Shown here: positions 38,880-48,716 of the stretch, piece after piece
How the letters are laid out: the number at the start of each line of letters is the position of its first letter
How positions within the stretch are numbered: position 1 is the first letter of the stretch
From: Ilumatobacteraceae bacterium
Lineage (GTDB): Bacteria; Actinomycetota; Acidimicrobiia; Acidimicrobiales; Ilumatobacteraceae
Direction of reading: 5' to 3'
NCBI GenBank assembly: GCA_017853385.1
Contig: JAFMJR010000003.1
Location: forward strand, 1-63,319
Length of the DNA: 63,319 nucleotides
Notes under the pieces: model-generated
Seen by the model: only the letters and a program-made list of their open reading frames with translations
Told to the model about the DNA's origin: nothing
Databases searched by the model: none
Position numbers and translations under genes: made by a program

Positions 38880-39677
38880 ATGTCGGTTTCTCACGATGGA
38901 TTGTTAGAAAGCCACCTTCGGGCACAGCGAAGTAGTGGAAGAAAACTTTTAGTTCCCTATATCACTGGTGGTTTTGCAGGTTGGACGGATGCGGTTCGAG
39001 CAGCAGCAGCGAACGGAGCAGATGCAATTGAGATTGGTCTTCCGTTTTCTGACCCCGTAATGGATGGGCCAATGATTCAACTTGCATCTGAACAAGCCCT
39101 TGCCCGTGGCGCTAACCCAACATCAATTTTGAATGAGTTACGTACCATCGAAGTTGATATTCCTTTGGCGGTGATGTGTTACTACAACACTGTTCATTCA
39201 GCTGGAAATGAGCGCTTTGCCCACTCATTGAAAGATGCTGGAGTAAGTGCTGCAATTGTTCCAGACTTGCCGCTTGAAGAGGCATACGAATGGTGTGCGA
39301 ATGCTGATGATGCAGGAATTGAAACTGTCATGCTTGCTGCTCCAACAGCACCGCAAGAGCGACTGCCACGAATTCTTGAGCGTTGCAACGGCTTTGTTTA
39401 TGCCGTTGGACTGCTTGGTGTAACTGGTGAACGCGACGAGTTGGCAGGCACCGCAACAAAGCTTGCAGCGCGCCTGAAGGCACTCACTGACACTCCTGTT
39501 CTCATCGGTGTTGGTGTGTCTAATGCCGAGCAAGCCGTTGAAGCCTGCACGGTTGCTGATGGTGTGGTGATGGGGGCTTCAGTAATGCGCAGACTGGTTG
39601 AACACGATGCCGACGCGGTTGGCGAATACATCGGCGAGGTACGCAAAGCACTCGATGCCCACGTGGCGATGAAGTAA
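38880..39677 (+). CDS. trpA: Tryptophan synthase alpha chain
   Basis: LLVPYITGGFAGW...IEIGLPFSDPVMDGPMIQLASEQAL. Confidence 0.95.
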   Translation: MSVSHDGLLESHLRAQRSSGRKLLVPYITGGFAGWTDAVRAAAANGADAIEIGLPFSDPVMDGPMIQLASEQALARGANPTSILNELRTIEVDIPLAVMCYYNTVHSAGNERFAHSLKDAGVSAAIVPDLPLEEAYEWCANADDAGIETVMLAAPTAPQERLPRILERCNGFVYAVGLLGVTGERDELAGTATKLAARLKALTDTPVLIGVGVSNAEQAVEACTVADGVVMGASVMRRLVEHDADAVGEYIGEVRKALDAHVAMK

Positions 39678-39686
39678 CTTGTTTTC

Positions 39687-40139
39687 ATGTTGAAAGAAGG
39701 AACTCAAGCGCCTGCAATTGAATTGCTTGATCAATTTGGCAAAAAACATTCGTTGGCAAAGTATGCAAAGCGAAAAGTCCTGGTGTATTTCTATCCAAAG
39801 GCAGACACGCCTGGGTGCACTCAGCAATCCTGTGGGTTGCGAGATATCGCAGATCAGATTGGGCGCACTGCAATCATCGGTATCAGCCCAGATCTACCAG
39901 CGAAACAACTAAAATTTGATGAAAAATACGGTCTCGGTTTCCCGTTGCTATCTGATGCAGATAACAAGGTTGCCAAAGCCTTCAAGGTGTGGAAAAAGAA
40001 ATCAATGTATGGGCGCGAATACATGGGTATTGAACGCTCAGCGTTCCTCATCGGATCAGATGGAACAATCCTGAAGGCTTGGTACAAAATTTCTCCTAAA
40101 GACACTCCTGTGAAATTGCTGGAAGCGTTAGGCAAATAG
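39687..40139 (+). CDS. bcp: Peroxiredoxin (Bcp/PrxQ type)
   Basis: VLVYFYPKADTPGCTQQSCGLRDI. Confidence 0.92.
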   Translation: MLKEGTQAPAIELLDQFGKKHSLAKYAKRKVLVYFYPKADTPGCTQQSCGLRDIADQIGRTAIIGISPDLPAKQLKFDEKYGLGFPLLSDADNKVAKAFKVWKKKSMYGREYMGIERSAFLIGSDGTILKAWYKISPKDTPVKLLEALGK

Positions 40140-40564
40140 TGTCGTTTCCAAAACCAACCGACTTAATTGCGCATCGTGATCCATTTATCTTTGTTGATCA
40201 AATAACTGAACTCACTCCTGGTGTATCAGCCACAACAACATGGAAGTTGACGGGAGAGGAGTGGTTTTTTGCGGGCCATTTTCCTGGACGGCCAACTCTT
40301 CCGGGTGTATTGATGTGCGAGGCGATTGCGCAAACAGGAGCCTTGGCAATAGTGAGTGACCCAAAGTTTGCTGGCAAGCTTCCTCTGTTTGGCGGTCTTG
40401 ATGGCGCACGGTTTAGGCGTCAGGTTTTGCCTGGAGACACTCTTGAACTCACTGCAAATATTGGAAGAATGTCGGCTCGTGCTGGCAAAGGAAGCGGCGT
40501 AGCAAAAGTTAACGGTGAAATTGCTTGTGAGTGCGAATTGTTGTTTGTCGTTGTTGACGAGTGA
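40139..40564 (+). CDS. fabZ: 3-hydroxyacyl-ACP dehydratase FabZ
   Basis: HRDPFIFVDQITELTPG...FFAGHFPGRPTLPGVLMCEAIAQTGA. Confidence 0.92.
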   Translation: MSFPKPTDLIAHRDPFIFVDQITELTPGVSATTTWKLTGEEWFFAGHFPGRPTLPGVLMCEAIAQTGALAIVSDPKFAGKLPLFGGLDGARFRRQVLPGDTLELTANIGRMSARAGKGSGVAKVNGEIACECELLFVVVDE

Positions 40565-41749
40565 TTACTTGTAAGGCGCAATAATCACTGAGCCATTGTG
40601 ACCACCAAATCCAAAGTTGTTGGAAATGGTTGGGCCTGGTTCCCATGGTCTTGCTTTGCCTGTTACAACGTCAATGTTCATGTCTTCGCTAATCGATGTT
40701 GTACCTGCTGTTGGTGGAATCAGCTTCTTTTCCATGCTCAATAACACTGCTGCGGCTTCGAGGGCTCCGGCAGCACCAAGAGGGTGACCAGTTACGCCCT
40801 TGATTGAAACAACCGGAACTGAATTCTTGCCAAAGACAGACTCAATTGCTTGTGCCTCTGCAGCATCATTAAGTGGAGTGCTTGTTCCGTGAGCATTGAT
40901 CTGTTTGATGTCGCTTGGATGCAGACCTGCATCGTCTAGAGCGAGCTGCATGCATCGAGAAGCGCCAACTCCACCAGGTGATGGTGCAGTGATGTGGTGA
41001 GCGTCTGCATTGCTTGCTGCTCCAACAATTTCGGCGATGATTGTTGCACCGCGCGCTATTGCCAAATCCATACGCTCAAGAACAAACACTGCAGAGCCTT
41101 CGCCCATAATGAAGCCGTCGCGAGTTGCATCAAATGGCTTGCTTACAAGCGTTGTTGACAATGCAGTCATATTGCTAAAACCAGCAAGCGCAGTGATGGT
41201 TGCTGCACTCTCGGCGCCACCTGTTATCACCGCATCGCAGCGGCCCCATGCAACAAGACGCGCTGCATTGCCAATTGCATGAGTGGCTGCAGCACAAGCA
41301 GTGCAAATCGTCTCGGCTGGACCTTGGAATCCGTAGCGCATGGAAATTGCCGCACCTGATGCATTCGACATCATCATGGGAACAAGGAATGGAGAGACTC
41401 TGCGCTCACCCTTTTCTACGCGTGTAATGACATTTTCTTCAAGTGTTCGCAAACCACCAATGCCGGTTCCGAAAATGGTTCCGATTCGAGCATGGTCGTA
41501 GGGAAGTTCGCCAGATTGAGCAAGGGCTTCGCCTGCCGCAGCCAAAGCGAATTGCTCGCATCGGTCAGAACGACGTGCGTCTTTGGGATTGTCGAAATAG
41601 GGAAGTGGATCCCAATTTTCAATTTCTATTGAGCGCGCACCACTGAAGCCTGGGCCAAGTAGACCCGACCAAAATGCTTCTTTGCCAATTCCGCATGGCG
41701 CAACAACGCCATAGCCAGTAATGGCAACGCGATGTCCTGCTCCTTGCAT
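40565..41749 (-). CDS. fabF: 3-oxoacyl-ACP synthase II
   Basis: ICTACAAATHAIGNAARLV, NAHGTSTPLNDAAEA, GVTGHPLGAAGALEAA, NNFGFGGHNGSVI. Confidence 0.94.
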   Translation of the reverse strand: MQGAGHRVAITGYGVVAPCGIGKEAFWSGLLGPGFSGARSIEIENWDPLPYFDNPKDARRSDRCEQFALAAAGEALAQSGELPYDHARIGTIFGTGIGGLRTLEENVITRVEKGERRVSPFLVPMMMSNASGAAISMRYGFQGPAETICTACAAATHAIGNAARLVAWGRCDAVITGGAESAATITALAGFSNMTALSTTLVSKPFDATRDGFIMGEGSAVFVLERMDLAIARGATIIAEIVGAASNADAHHITAPSPGGVGASRCMQLALDDAGLHPSDIKQINAHGTSTPLNDAAEAQAIESVFGKNSVPVVSIKGVTGHPLGAAGALEAAAVLLSMEKKLIPPTAGTTSISEDMNIDVVTGKARPWEPGPTISNNFGFGGHNGSVIIAPYK

Positions 41750-41770
41750 AAGCCGGTGGCTATTTCGGGC

Positions 41771-42010
41771 TTATTTAACTTTTGACGTTACGAGTGCGAA
41801 GGCTTTGCCTACGGTGTCAACGCCTTCAAGATCTGATTCAGGAACTTCAATCCCGAATTCTTCTTCCAAAGCCATGACGAGCTCAACCAAGTCGAGGCTG
41901 TCTGCATCGAGGTCATCGCCAAAGCTTGCCTCTGGAGTGATCTTTGATGCGTCAACTGACAAAACGTCTACTGCGCACTTGGTGAATCGTTCAAACAGTT
42001 CCTGGCTCAT
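41771..42010 (-). CDS. acpP: Acyl carrier protein
   Basis: DDLDADSLDLVELVMALEEEFGIEVPESD. Confidence 0.94.
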   Translation of the reverse strand: MSQELFERFTKCAVDVLSVDASKITPEASFGDDLDADSLDLVELVMALEEEFGIEVPESDLEGVDTVGKAFALVTSKVK

Positions 42011-42069
42011 GGTTCTCCTCTTGGGTTTCGTTGCGCAAATACAGTACTACGCGGTGAATGGGAAAAGGT

Positions 42070-42792
42070 TTAATGGCCCATACCAAGGCCACCATCGACA
42101 GGAATTACCGCCCCTGTGATGTATGCAGCGGCAGGACTAGCGAGAAAAGTCACAGCGCCAGCTATTTCGTCAACCGTGCCCATTCTGCCAAGCGGCACCG
42201 CATTTGCTAAATCTTCAAGACGCTTTTCACCCAATGCCGCAGTCATGTCGGTTTCAATTGGACCTGGAGCAACAACGTTGACAGTAATTGAACGCGAACC
42301 CAATTCGCGGGCAAGTGATCGGGCAAGGCCAACGAGGCCCGCTTTGCTGGCTGAATAATTTGCTTGACCAGCAGAGCCAAGTAACGCAACGACACTGGAC
42401 ATCAAAATGATTCGTCCAGAACGAGCGCGAAGCATGCCTTGGGCTGCTCGCTTACACACACGATATGCGGCTGTGAGATTGGCATCAATTACTGATGAGA
42501 AATCTTCTTCACCCATTCGCAGCAACAAACCATCGCGGGTAACTCCGGCATTTGAAACAAGTATCTGCACAGGGCCAAACTTCTCTTCAACTGCAGAGAA
42601 CGCTTGATCCACATCATCACTTTTTGTTACGTCACATTTAACGGAAAAGAAATCTCCTGGTGGGGGCGACGAGTTGTATGTAACAGCAACGTGATCTCCG
42701 AGTGCGGCGAAATGTTTTGCACATGCCAAACCAATTCCGCGCGAACCACCTGTAATGAGAACGACTCGCGGTGTATGAGTTTGTGTTGTCAC
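42070..42792 (-). CDS. fabG: 3-oxoacyl-ACP reductase FabG
   Basis: VVLITGGSRGIGLACAKHFA...LVSNAGVTRDGLLLRM...NYSASKAGLVGLARS; GTG overlaps the fabH TGA. Confidence 0.93.
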   Translation of the reverse strand: MTTQTHTPRVVLITGGSRGIGLACAKHFAALGDHVAVTYNSSPPPGDFFSVKCDVTKSDDVDQAFSAVEEKFGPVQILVSNAGVTRDGLLLRMGEEDFSSVIDANLTAAYRVCKRAAQGMLRARSGRIILMSSVVALLGSAGQANYSASKAGLVGLARSLARELGSRSITVNVVAPGPIETDMTAALGEKRLEDLANAVPLGRMGTVDEIAGAVTFLASPAAAYITGAVIPVDGGLGMGH

Positions 42793-43766
42793 GCTTTCAA
42801 GCCTTTCCCATTCCAACGCAATACCGCGCTAGCGGCAGTCATTCCCGCACCAAAACCAACTACAAGAACCAAATCGCCTTCACGCAAAGTTCTGCCACTC
42901 ATTGCGCCACCATTTGCAGCATCAAATAGTGCCAAAGGAATAGACGCTGACGAAGTGTTTCCGGTTTCATGCAACACCGTGCTGGTTCGATCGGCGGGAA
43001 TACCCAATCGATCACACGCCGCACTGATAATTCGCGTGTTTGCCTGATGGGGAACAATCAATGCAATTTGATCTGCGGTCACTCCTGCAATCTTCATTGA
43101 CTTTTCGGCAGAATCAACCATGATTCGGACTGCACGTCGGAACACTTCTTTTCCGTCCATGTGAATGTTGCCGCCGATTTCGGCGTACAACAGTTCTTCT
43201 GCTGAGCCATCTGCGTCGAGGTCCCAGCCCAGTAGTTCGCTTGGTCCTGTAGTTGCTTCAATTACTGCAGCACCTGATCCATCGGCGAACAGAATCGCGG
43301 TATTTCGGTCAGTCCAGTCAGTAATACGTGAAAGTGTGTCGGTACCTATAAGCAACACTTTCTTGGAACCCATGGCAATCAATCCATGAGCAACAACCAG
43401 TCCATAAACAAAACCTGAACATGCGGCGTTGATGTCAAATGCTCCACAAGAAAGCCCGAGTTCGTGTTGGACTCGAGCTGATGTAGCAGGCACTTGCCGG
43501 TCTGGCGTGGTGGTTGACAACACGAGCGCATCAATTTGGCTGGGATCGAGACCGGCCATTTCCAATGCGAGGCGACCGCTTTCTACTGAAAGGCTCGCGG
43601 TTGATCCGCCAATGTGTCGACGGTGAATTCCTGTTCGTTCACGGATCCATTCATCACTGGTATCCATGGTCTTAGATAAATCTTCGTTTGTAACCACCTT
43701 GTTGGGAAGTGCGGTACCCCAACCGGTGATAACGCCACCTATTGCATGAGCTGGTATTGATGGCAT
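42789..43766 (-). CDS. fabH: 3-oxoacyl-ACP synthase III
   Basis: GWGTALPNKVVTNEDLSK...FDINAACSGFVYGL...VPHQANTRI...ETGNTSSASIPLAL. Confidence 0.94.
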   Translation of the reverse strand: MPSIPAHAIGGVITGWGTALPNKVVTNEDLSKTMDTSDEWIRERTGIHRRHIGGSTASLSVESGRLALEMAGLDPSQIDALVLSTTTPDRQVPATSARVQHELGLSCGAFDINAACSGFVYGLVVAHGLIAMGSKKVLLIGTDTLSRITDWTDRNTAILFADGSGAAVIEATTGPSELLGWDLDADGSAEELLYAEIGGNIHMDGKEVFRRAVRIMVDSAEKSMKIAGVTADQIALIVPHQANTRIISAACDRLGIPADRTSTVLHETGNTSSASIPLALFDAANGGAMSGRTLREGDLVLVVGFGAGMTAASAVLRWNGKGLKA

Positions 43767-43776
43767 GGATAAAACC

Positions 43777-44964
43777 TTAGTGAGTGCGAAGCCAAGCGAT
43801 TGGCTGGTGAGCAGTGACGCGTTCTCCATCTACTGCAATGAAGTTTTGGAGTATGCCCGCAAATGGCGAACGCACTTCACTTTCTCCAACGTGGCCAATA
43901 ATGTGGCCAACGGCAATTGCCGAATTGTTGTGAACGCTATTGACGCGTTGAAATATGCCTGCAGATGGCGATACAACCATGCGCTCTACCGCAAAGAGGT
44001 GCTCGCCTTCATGCGCTGATCCGGGTGGCAATGTTGCGGTTGGTTGCAACGCATCAATCCACTCAATCAGTTTGTCCAGGTCATCAGGTGTTGCAACGCT
44101 GATGGATTTTGAGCCTTCGATCGTGCGCTTTGCCATGCCGGTAAGAACGCCGCCTGGACCCAATTCAATAAAGCCGACGATTCCAGCCTCAGCCATAGTG
44201 AGTAGGCAGTGCTTCCAGCGAACAGGTGAGGACAGTTGTGCGGAAAGAAGTGTTGACCATTCTTCGCCACTGTCATGGGCGCGTGCGTCAACATTGCTCA
44301 CCACAGGAACTTCAATGTCGCGAGGTTTGGCTAAGGCGATTGCTTCACGCAAACGGTCGCGAGCACTCGTCATGTAAGGAGTGTGAAAAGCACCAGATAC
44401 CGGCAACGACATCACGCGTTTTGCGCCAAGTGCCTTTGCTTGCTCACTCGCTTTGGCTACACCATCAACGGAACCCGCAATGACAATTTGCCCAGGAGCA
44501 TTGAAGTTGGCAACCCAAACATCTGAGTCGGCACGTCGGCAGGCAGTTTCAACTTCATCGTCGTCAAGACCGAGCACTGCTGCCATGGTTCCAGGGGATT
44601 CAGCGCCTGCATCGTGCATCGCATCTGCGCGAGCAACTACGAGGCGAACTCCTTCATCAAAACCCAGGGCGCCAGTAGCGGCAAGTGCCGTGTATTCACC
44701 AAGGCTGTGCCCAGCGCACAAACTGGGCTCGATTCCCAAACGCTCAACCGCGTCAAGAACCATGAGCGACGAAACAAAGGTGGTGAGTTGGGCATTACGA
44801 GTGTCTTTTAACTCGTCGGCATCTGCTTCAAGGAGCAATCGGCCCACGTCACGGCCAGCAATGTCTGATGCTTCATCCACAAGTTCCCAGCTCTCATGCC
44901 CAACCCACGGTTGACCCATGCCGGGACGCTGAGACCCCTGTCCAGGGAAGGTGAAAGCAAGCAT
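43777..44964 (-). CDS. fabD: Malonyl-CoA:ACP transacylase with C-terminal biotinyl/lipoyl-like extension
   Basis: MLAFTFPGQGSQRPGMGQ...CAGHSLGEYTALAATGAL (GHSLGE), SGAFHTPYM, ELGPGGVL; then about 85 aa MVVSPSAGIFQRV...VGESEVRSPFAGILQNFIAVDGERVTAHQPIAWLRTH. Confidence 0.92.
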   Translation of the reverse strand: MLAFTFPGQGSQRPGMGQPWVGHESWELVDEASDIAGRDVGRLLLEADADELKDTRNAQLTTFVSSLMVLDAVERLGIEPSLCAGHSLGEYTALAATGALGFDEGVRLVVARADAMHDAGAESPGTMAAVLGLDDDEVETACRRADSDVWVANFNAPGQIVIAGSVDGVAKASEQAKALGAKRVMSLPVSGAFHTPYMTSARDRLREAIALAKPRDIEVPVVSNVDARAHDSGEEWSTLLSAQLSSPVRWKHCLLTMAEAGIVGFIELGPGGVLTGMAKRTIEGSKSISVATPDDLDKLIEWIDALQPTATLPPGSAHEGEHLFAVERMVVSPSAGIFQRVNSVHNNSAIAVGHIIGHVGESEVRSPFAGILQNFIAVDGERVTAHQPIAWLRTH

Positions 44965-45021
44965 GACGGGACAAGCGTAGAACTTCCTGGGGGTCGGTAC
45001 GATGTTTCCCACTTCACTCAA

Positions 45022-45107
45022 GCCCGAGTGGCGGAATGGCAGACGCGACGGACTCAAAATCCGTTATTCGAAAGGGTGTGTGGGTTCAACTCCCACCTCG
45101 GGCACCA
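45022..45107 (+). tRNA. tRNA-Leu (anticodon CAA), CCA encoded
   Basis: GCCCGAG...CTCGGGC acceptor stem, ACGGA-CTCAAAA-TCCGT anticodon arm, long variable arm, T-arm GTGGGTTCAACTCCCAC, then ACCA. Confidence 0.95.
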
Positions 45108-45109
45108 AC

Positions 45110-45439
45110 ATGGACACTCCTACACTCACTGATGTGAATCTGCGTGGAGTTGCCCAGCGGCTCATCGAAAAGCGGCTTCGCCGAAACTCCGAGACTCTGA
45201 AGCAACTTCATATTGAACTTGCTGTGCTCGATGAGCAGCTTGAGGCGCTTCGAGATGATGCTCGTGAAAAGGAACTTCGAAGTTTGGTGTCTGAAACGCC
45301 ACTTGCATTACATGAATTTCGAGACGCCCAGAAACATGTGGACGCTGTTGAAGATCAGTATGCGCATTTGCAAAAATCAATACGTGATTTGACAAAAGAT
45401 CAGGATGATCTGTTGGACAAGCTCGGTAGAAATTCGTGA
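45110..45439 (+). CDS. Hypothetical coiled-coil protein
   Basis: MDTPTLTDVNLRGVAQRLIEKRLRRNSETLKQLHIELAVLDEQLEALRDDA...; ATGA-type overlap region with the next gene. Confidence 0.75.
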   Translation: MDTPTLTDVNLRGVAQRLIEKRLRRNSETLKQLHIELAVLDEQLEALRDDAREKELRSLVSETPLALHEFRDAQKHVDAVEDQYAHLQKSIRDLTKDQDDLLDKLGRNS

Positions 45440-46023
45440 GCAAATCAATTCGTATTGTTGTTGCCGAAGATGAAGCAATCATTCGTCTTGACTTAGTGGA
45501 AACTCTTCGCGAAGAGGGATACGAAGTTGTGGCCGACACGGGTCGCGGTGACACCGCCATTGAGCTCGTGCGGGAACACAAGCCAGATGTCGCAATCTTT
45601 GATATCAAGATGCCTGGCCAAGATGGTCTCGAAGCGGCAAGGGCTGTGTCGGCCGAGAAAATCTGTCCAGTTGTCATGCTTACGGCATTTAGTCAGCGAG
45701 AGGTGATTGAACAGGCGAGAGATGCCGGAGCCCTTGCATATCTCGTAAAGCCATTTCAAAAAACTGACTTGGTTCCTGCGATCGAATTAGCAATTGGTCG
45801 ATTTGCAGAGCTCAAACTGTTGAGCGGCGAGCGCGATGCGCTAGACGAGCAACTGCAGTTACGCAAATTGCTAGATCGCGCAAAGGGTGTCTTGATTGAT
45901 AAGCACCACATGACCGAACAGGCTGCTTTTGATTTCATACAGAAAAGCGCGATGTCATCCCGCTCCAGAATGAAAGACGTCGCTCAAAAAGTGGTTGACG
46001 GCGAACTCACTCCCAATTCGTGA
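45436..46023 (+). CDS. pdtaR: Response regulator with ANTAR RNA-binding domain (PdtaR-like)
   Basis: IRIVVAEDEAIIRLDLVETLREEGYEV...LLDRAKGVLIDKHHMTEQAAFDFIQKSAMSSRSRMKDVA; next to polA-rpsA-coaE as for Rv1626 in M. tuberculosis. Confidence 0.9.
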   Translation: MSKSIRIVVAEDEAIIRLDLVETLREEGYEVVADTGRGDTAIELVREHKPDVAIFDIKMPGQDGLEAARAVSAEKICPVVMLTAFSQREVIEQARDAGALAYLVKPFQKTDLVPAIELAIGRFAELKLLSGERDALDEQLQLRKLLDRAKGVLIDKHHMTEQAAFDFIQKSAMSSRSRMKDVAQKVVDGELTPNS

Positions 46024-46036
46024 TATTGATAACGCT

Positions 46037-48712
46037 ATGAAATTGATGGCGCTCGATGGCAATTCGTTGGCGTATCGCGCGTTTTTTGCCCTCCCGACAG
46101 ACATGGCTACCGCTAGCGGACAAGTAACCAACTCTGTTTACGGCTTCTGCACCATGTTGAACACACTGGTCAAAGACCATAAGCCGGATGGCGTAATTGT
46201 TGTTTTTGATCGTCGAGAAAAAACCTTTCGACATGAAGCGGTTCCTGAGTACAAAGCACAACGCGAGCAGCAACCAGACATTTTGTATCAGCAACTGGAC
46301 ATCATCAAAGAGTTGCTGGTGTCGTTTGGGATTCCTGTTATCGATGCGGCAGGGTTCGAAGGAGATGACCTCATCGCAACAATTGCAACCGAGGCAGAAA
46401 AGAATACAGTCGAACTCATCATCGTGACGGGTGACCGGGATAGCTACCAGCTAGTAAAAGACCCTTTGATTCGGGTTCTGTACAACAAGCGCGGAGTAAG
46501 CGACTATGCACTGTATGACGAAGATGGAATCCTTGAACGCACGGGCGTTCGACCAGTTCAGTATCCCGACTATGCAGCACTTCGAGGAGACCCGAGCGAC
46601 AATCTGGAAGGAGTTCCGGGCGTAGGAGAAAAAACAGCAGCCAAACTCATCAATCAGTACGGAAGTTTGGAGGCGGTGTTTGATGCTGCAGATTTGCAGA
46701 CACCAAAACTAAAGGACTCACTACATGCAAGTAGGGAACGAGTTTTGCGCAATGCAAAGATCATGGTTTTGCGTCGCGATGCGCCGATTGGCATAGACAT
46801 TTTGCAGTCAGCCCCAAAGCCAGATCTTGCCGGACTTCAAAAGTGGTTTGAAACTCTTGAATTCAAAACGATGCTTGCTCGCACCAAGGAAGCATTTGCC
46901 AAGTTCATAACAGATGTTCCCCAATCTGTCGCATCACATACTTCGGAGAGTATTCGAGCGGAGGTTTCCGTTGTTTCGACTGCAGCTCAGGCAATTGATG
47001 CGTTAAAGACAGCCTCGAGCGATCACGGAATGTTCGTTGATGCAAATTGGGTCAATGAATTGACACATGAATTAGACGGCGTGGCCGTGGTGACCGACGC
47101 GCAATATTGCAAGGTCTCGTGGATACCAGCTTCAGTTTTGGAAGACGAAAACGTGCTGGCAGAGGTTAAGCGTGTTGAGGCTGTTTCGGGTCACAACGTC
47201 AAACCCTTTTTGAGGTGGTTACTCCTTCGGGATATTGACGTCTCTCGAGTGGGATTCGATTCAGCAATTGCTGCTTATTTACTCGAACCAGCTCAATCAA
47301 AGCTCAATGCACTTGAAGTTTTGGAGCGTTATACCGACGACCGTATGGATGCGGGGGAAGATTCGACTTTTACAGATGGGCAACTTTCTTTTGATTCATC
47401 AAGTAATTCGAACCAAGCGGTATCGAACTGCGCGTTGGCGGCGGCACGTGTAGTCGCTTCGTTAATGGAAGAAGTTGAGAAGCAGGGTGTATCAGAACTG
47501 TTGAATGCTGTAGAGCTTCCATTGGTTCGTGTCTTGGCGAAAATGGAACACGTTGGAGTACTTGTAGATAAGGCCCAGCTGACAAAGATCAATGATCATT
47601 TGATTCATGAGACAAGACGACTTACCGGCGTGCTGCACGAATTAGCTGGCAAAACATTTAATTTGAATTCGCCAACACAGTTGCGAGAGATTTTGTATGA
47701 AGACAAAAAACTTTCACCTGGCAAGAAAACTAAAACAGGTTTCAGTACGGATGCTGCGACACTTGAGAAGATTCGTGATCAATGGCCTGAATTTATCGAT
47801 CAATTACTTGAATATCGTGAGTTTGAAAAATTGCGAGGCACTTACGGGCAAGGTTTGCTTGATTCCATTTCCGCTGATGGGCGAATACATGCAACGTTTA
47901 ACCAGACGGTGGCTCGCACCGGTCGTTTAAGTAGCGATGCCCCAAATTTGCACAACATTCCAGTTCGATCCGAAGAAGGAAAAGTGTTTCGTACGGCATT
48001 TGTTCCAAGATCTGGTTGCTTGTTTATGGTCGCTGATTACAACCAGATTGAACTCAGGTGCATCGCGCATTTGGCGAATGACCCTGGATTGATAGATGCC
48101 TTCACGCGTGGCATCGACGTGCACAGTGCAACTGCTGCGCGAGTGTTTGGCGTAGATGCCGAAAAGGTCACCAGCGACATGCGATCTCAAGCAAAAATGA
48201 TTTCTTATGGCCTCGCATACGGAATGGAGGCATTCGGTCTCAGTCAGAGATTGAACGTAGGGGTTTCAGAAGCAACTGAAATTCTTGATGCATATTTTGC
48301 GGCCTTTCCAAATGTGAAGAACTACATGGACCGAACCATTGTCGAAGCTCGTGAAAAGGGATACACCGAAACTCTGTTTGGTCGGCGCAGGCAAATTCCA
48401 GAATTGAACAATCCCAATTTCCGAATCCGGCAAGCGGGTGAGCGCCAGGCGATGAATGCTGGTATTCAAGGTTTGGCTGCAGACATATTCAAGATTGCGC
48501 TTGTACGCATTGACAAGGCTCTTGCATCTGCCAAATTGCAAAGCCAAGTTATTTTGCAAGTACATGATGAAGTAATTGTTGAATGTCCAGAGGCAGAACA
48601 AGATGCAGTTAATGATCTGGTTCTACGGGAAATGAAAAATGCCGCAACTCTTCACGTGCCACTTGAAGTGAACGCAGCGTGGGGTGATAGCTGGGCTTCG
48701 GCGAAGGCCTGA
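46037..48712 (+). CDS. polA: DNA polymerase I
   Basis: LMALDGNSLAYRAFFALP...GVPGVGEKTAAKLI...ADYNQIELRCIAHLANDPGLIDAF...LQVHDEVIVE. Confidence 0.96.
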   Translation: MKLMALDGNSLAYRAFFALPTDMATASGQVTNSVYGFCTMLNTLVKDHKPDGVIVVFDRREKTFRHEAVPEYKAQREQQPDILYQQLDIIKELLVSFGIPVIDAAGFEGDDLIATIATEAEKNTVELIIVTGDRDSYQLVKDPLIRVLYNKRGVSDYALYDEDGILERTGVRPVQYPDYAALRGDPSDNLEGVPGVGEKTAAKLINQYGSLEAVFDAADLQTPKLKDSLHASRERVLRNAKIMVLRRDAPIGIDILQSAPKPDLAGLQKWFETLEFKTMLARTKEAFAKFITDVPQSVASHTSESIRAEVSVVSTAAQAIDALKTASSDHGMFVDANWVNELTHELDGVAVVTDAQYCKVSWIPASVLEDENVLAEVKRVEAVSGHNVKPFLRWLLLRDIDVSRVGFDSAIAAYLLEPAQSKLNALEVLERYTDDRMDAGEDSTFTDGQLSFDSSSNSNQAVSNCALAAARVVASLMEEVEKQGVSELLNAVELPLVRVLAKMEHVGVLVDKAQLTKINDHLIHETRRLTGVLHELAGKTFNLNSPTQLREILYEDKKLSPGKKTKTGFSTDAATLEKIRDQWPEFIDQLLEYREFEKLRGTYGQGLLDSISADGRIHATFNQTVARTGRLSSDAPNLHNIPVRSEEGKVFRTAFVPRSGCLFMVADYNQIELRCIAHLANDPGLIDAFTRGIDVHSATAARVFGVDAEKVTSDMRSQAKMISYGLAYGMEAFGLSQRLNVGVSEATEILDAYFAAFPNVKNYMDRTIVEAREKGYTETLFGRRRQIPELNNPNFRIRQAGERQAMNAGIQGLAADIFKIALVRIDKALASAKLQSQVILQVHDEVIVECPEAEQDAVNDLVLREMKNAATLHVPLEVNAAWGDSWASAKA

Positions 48713-48716
48713 CGAA

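Noticed and set aside
46900-47160. DNA polymerase I 3'-5' exonuclease region apparently lacking catalytic acidic residues
   Set aside because: Loss of proofreading in Pol I is known for several lineages, including actinobacteria; not novel.
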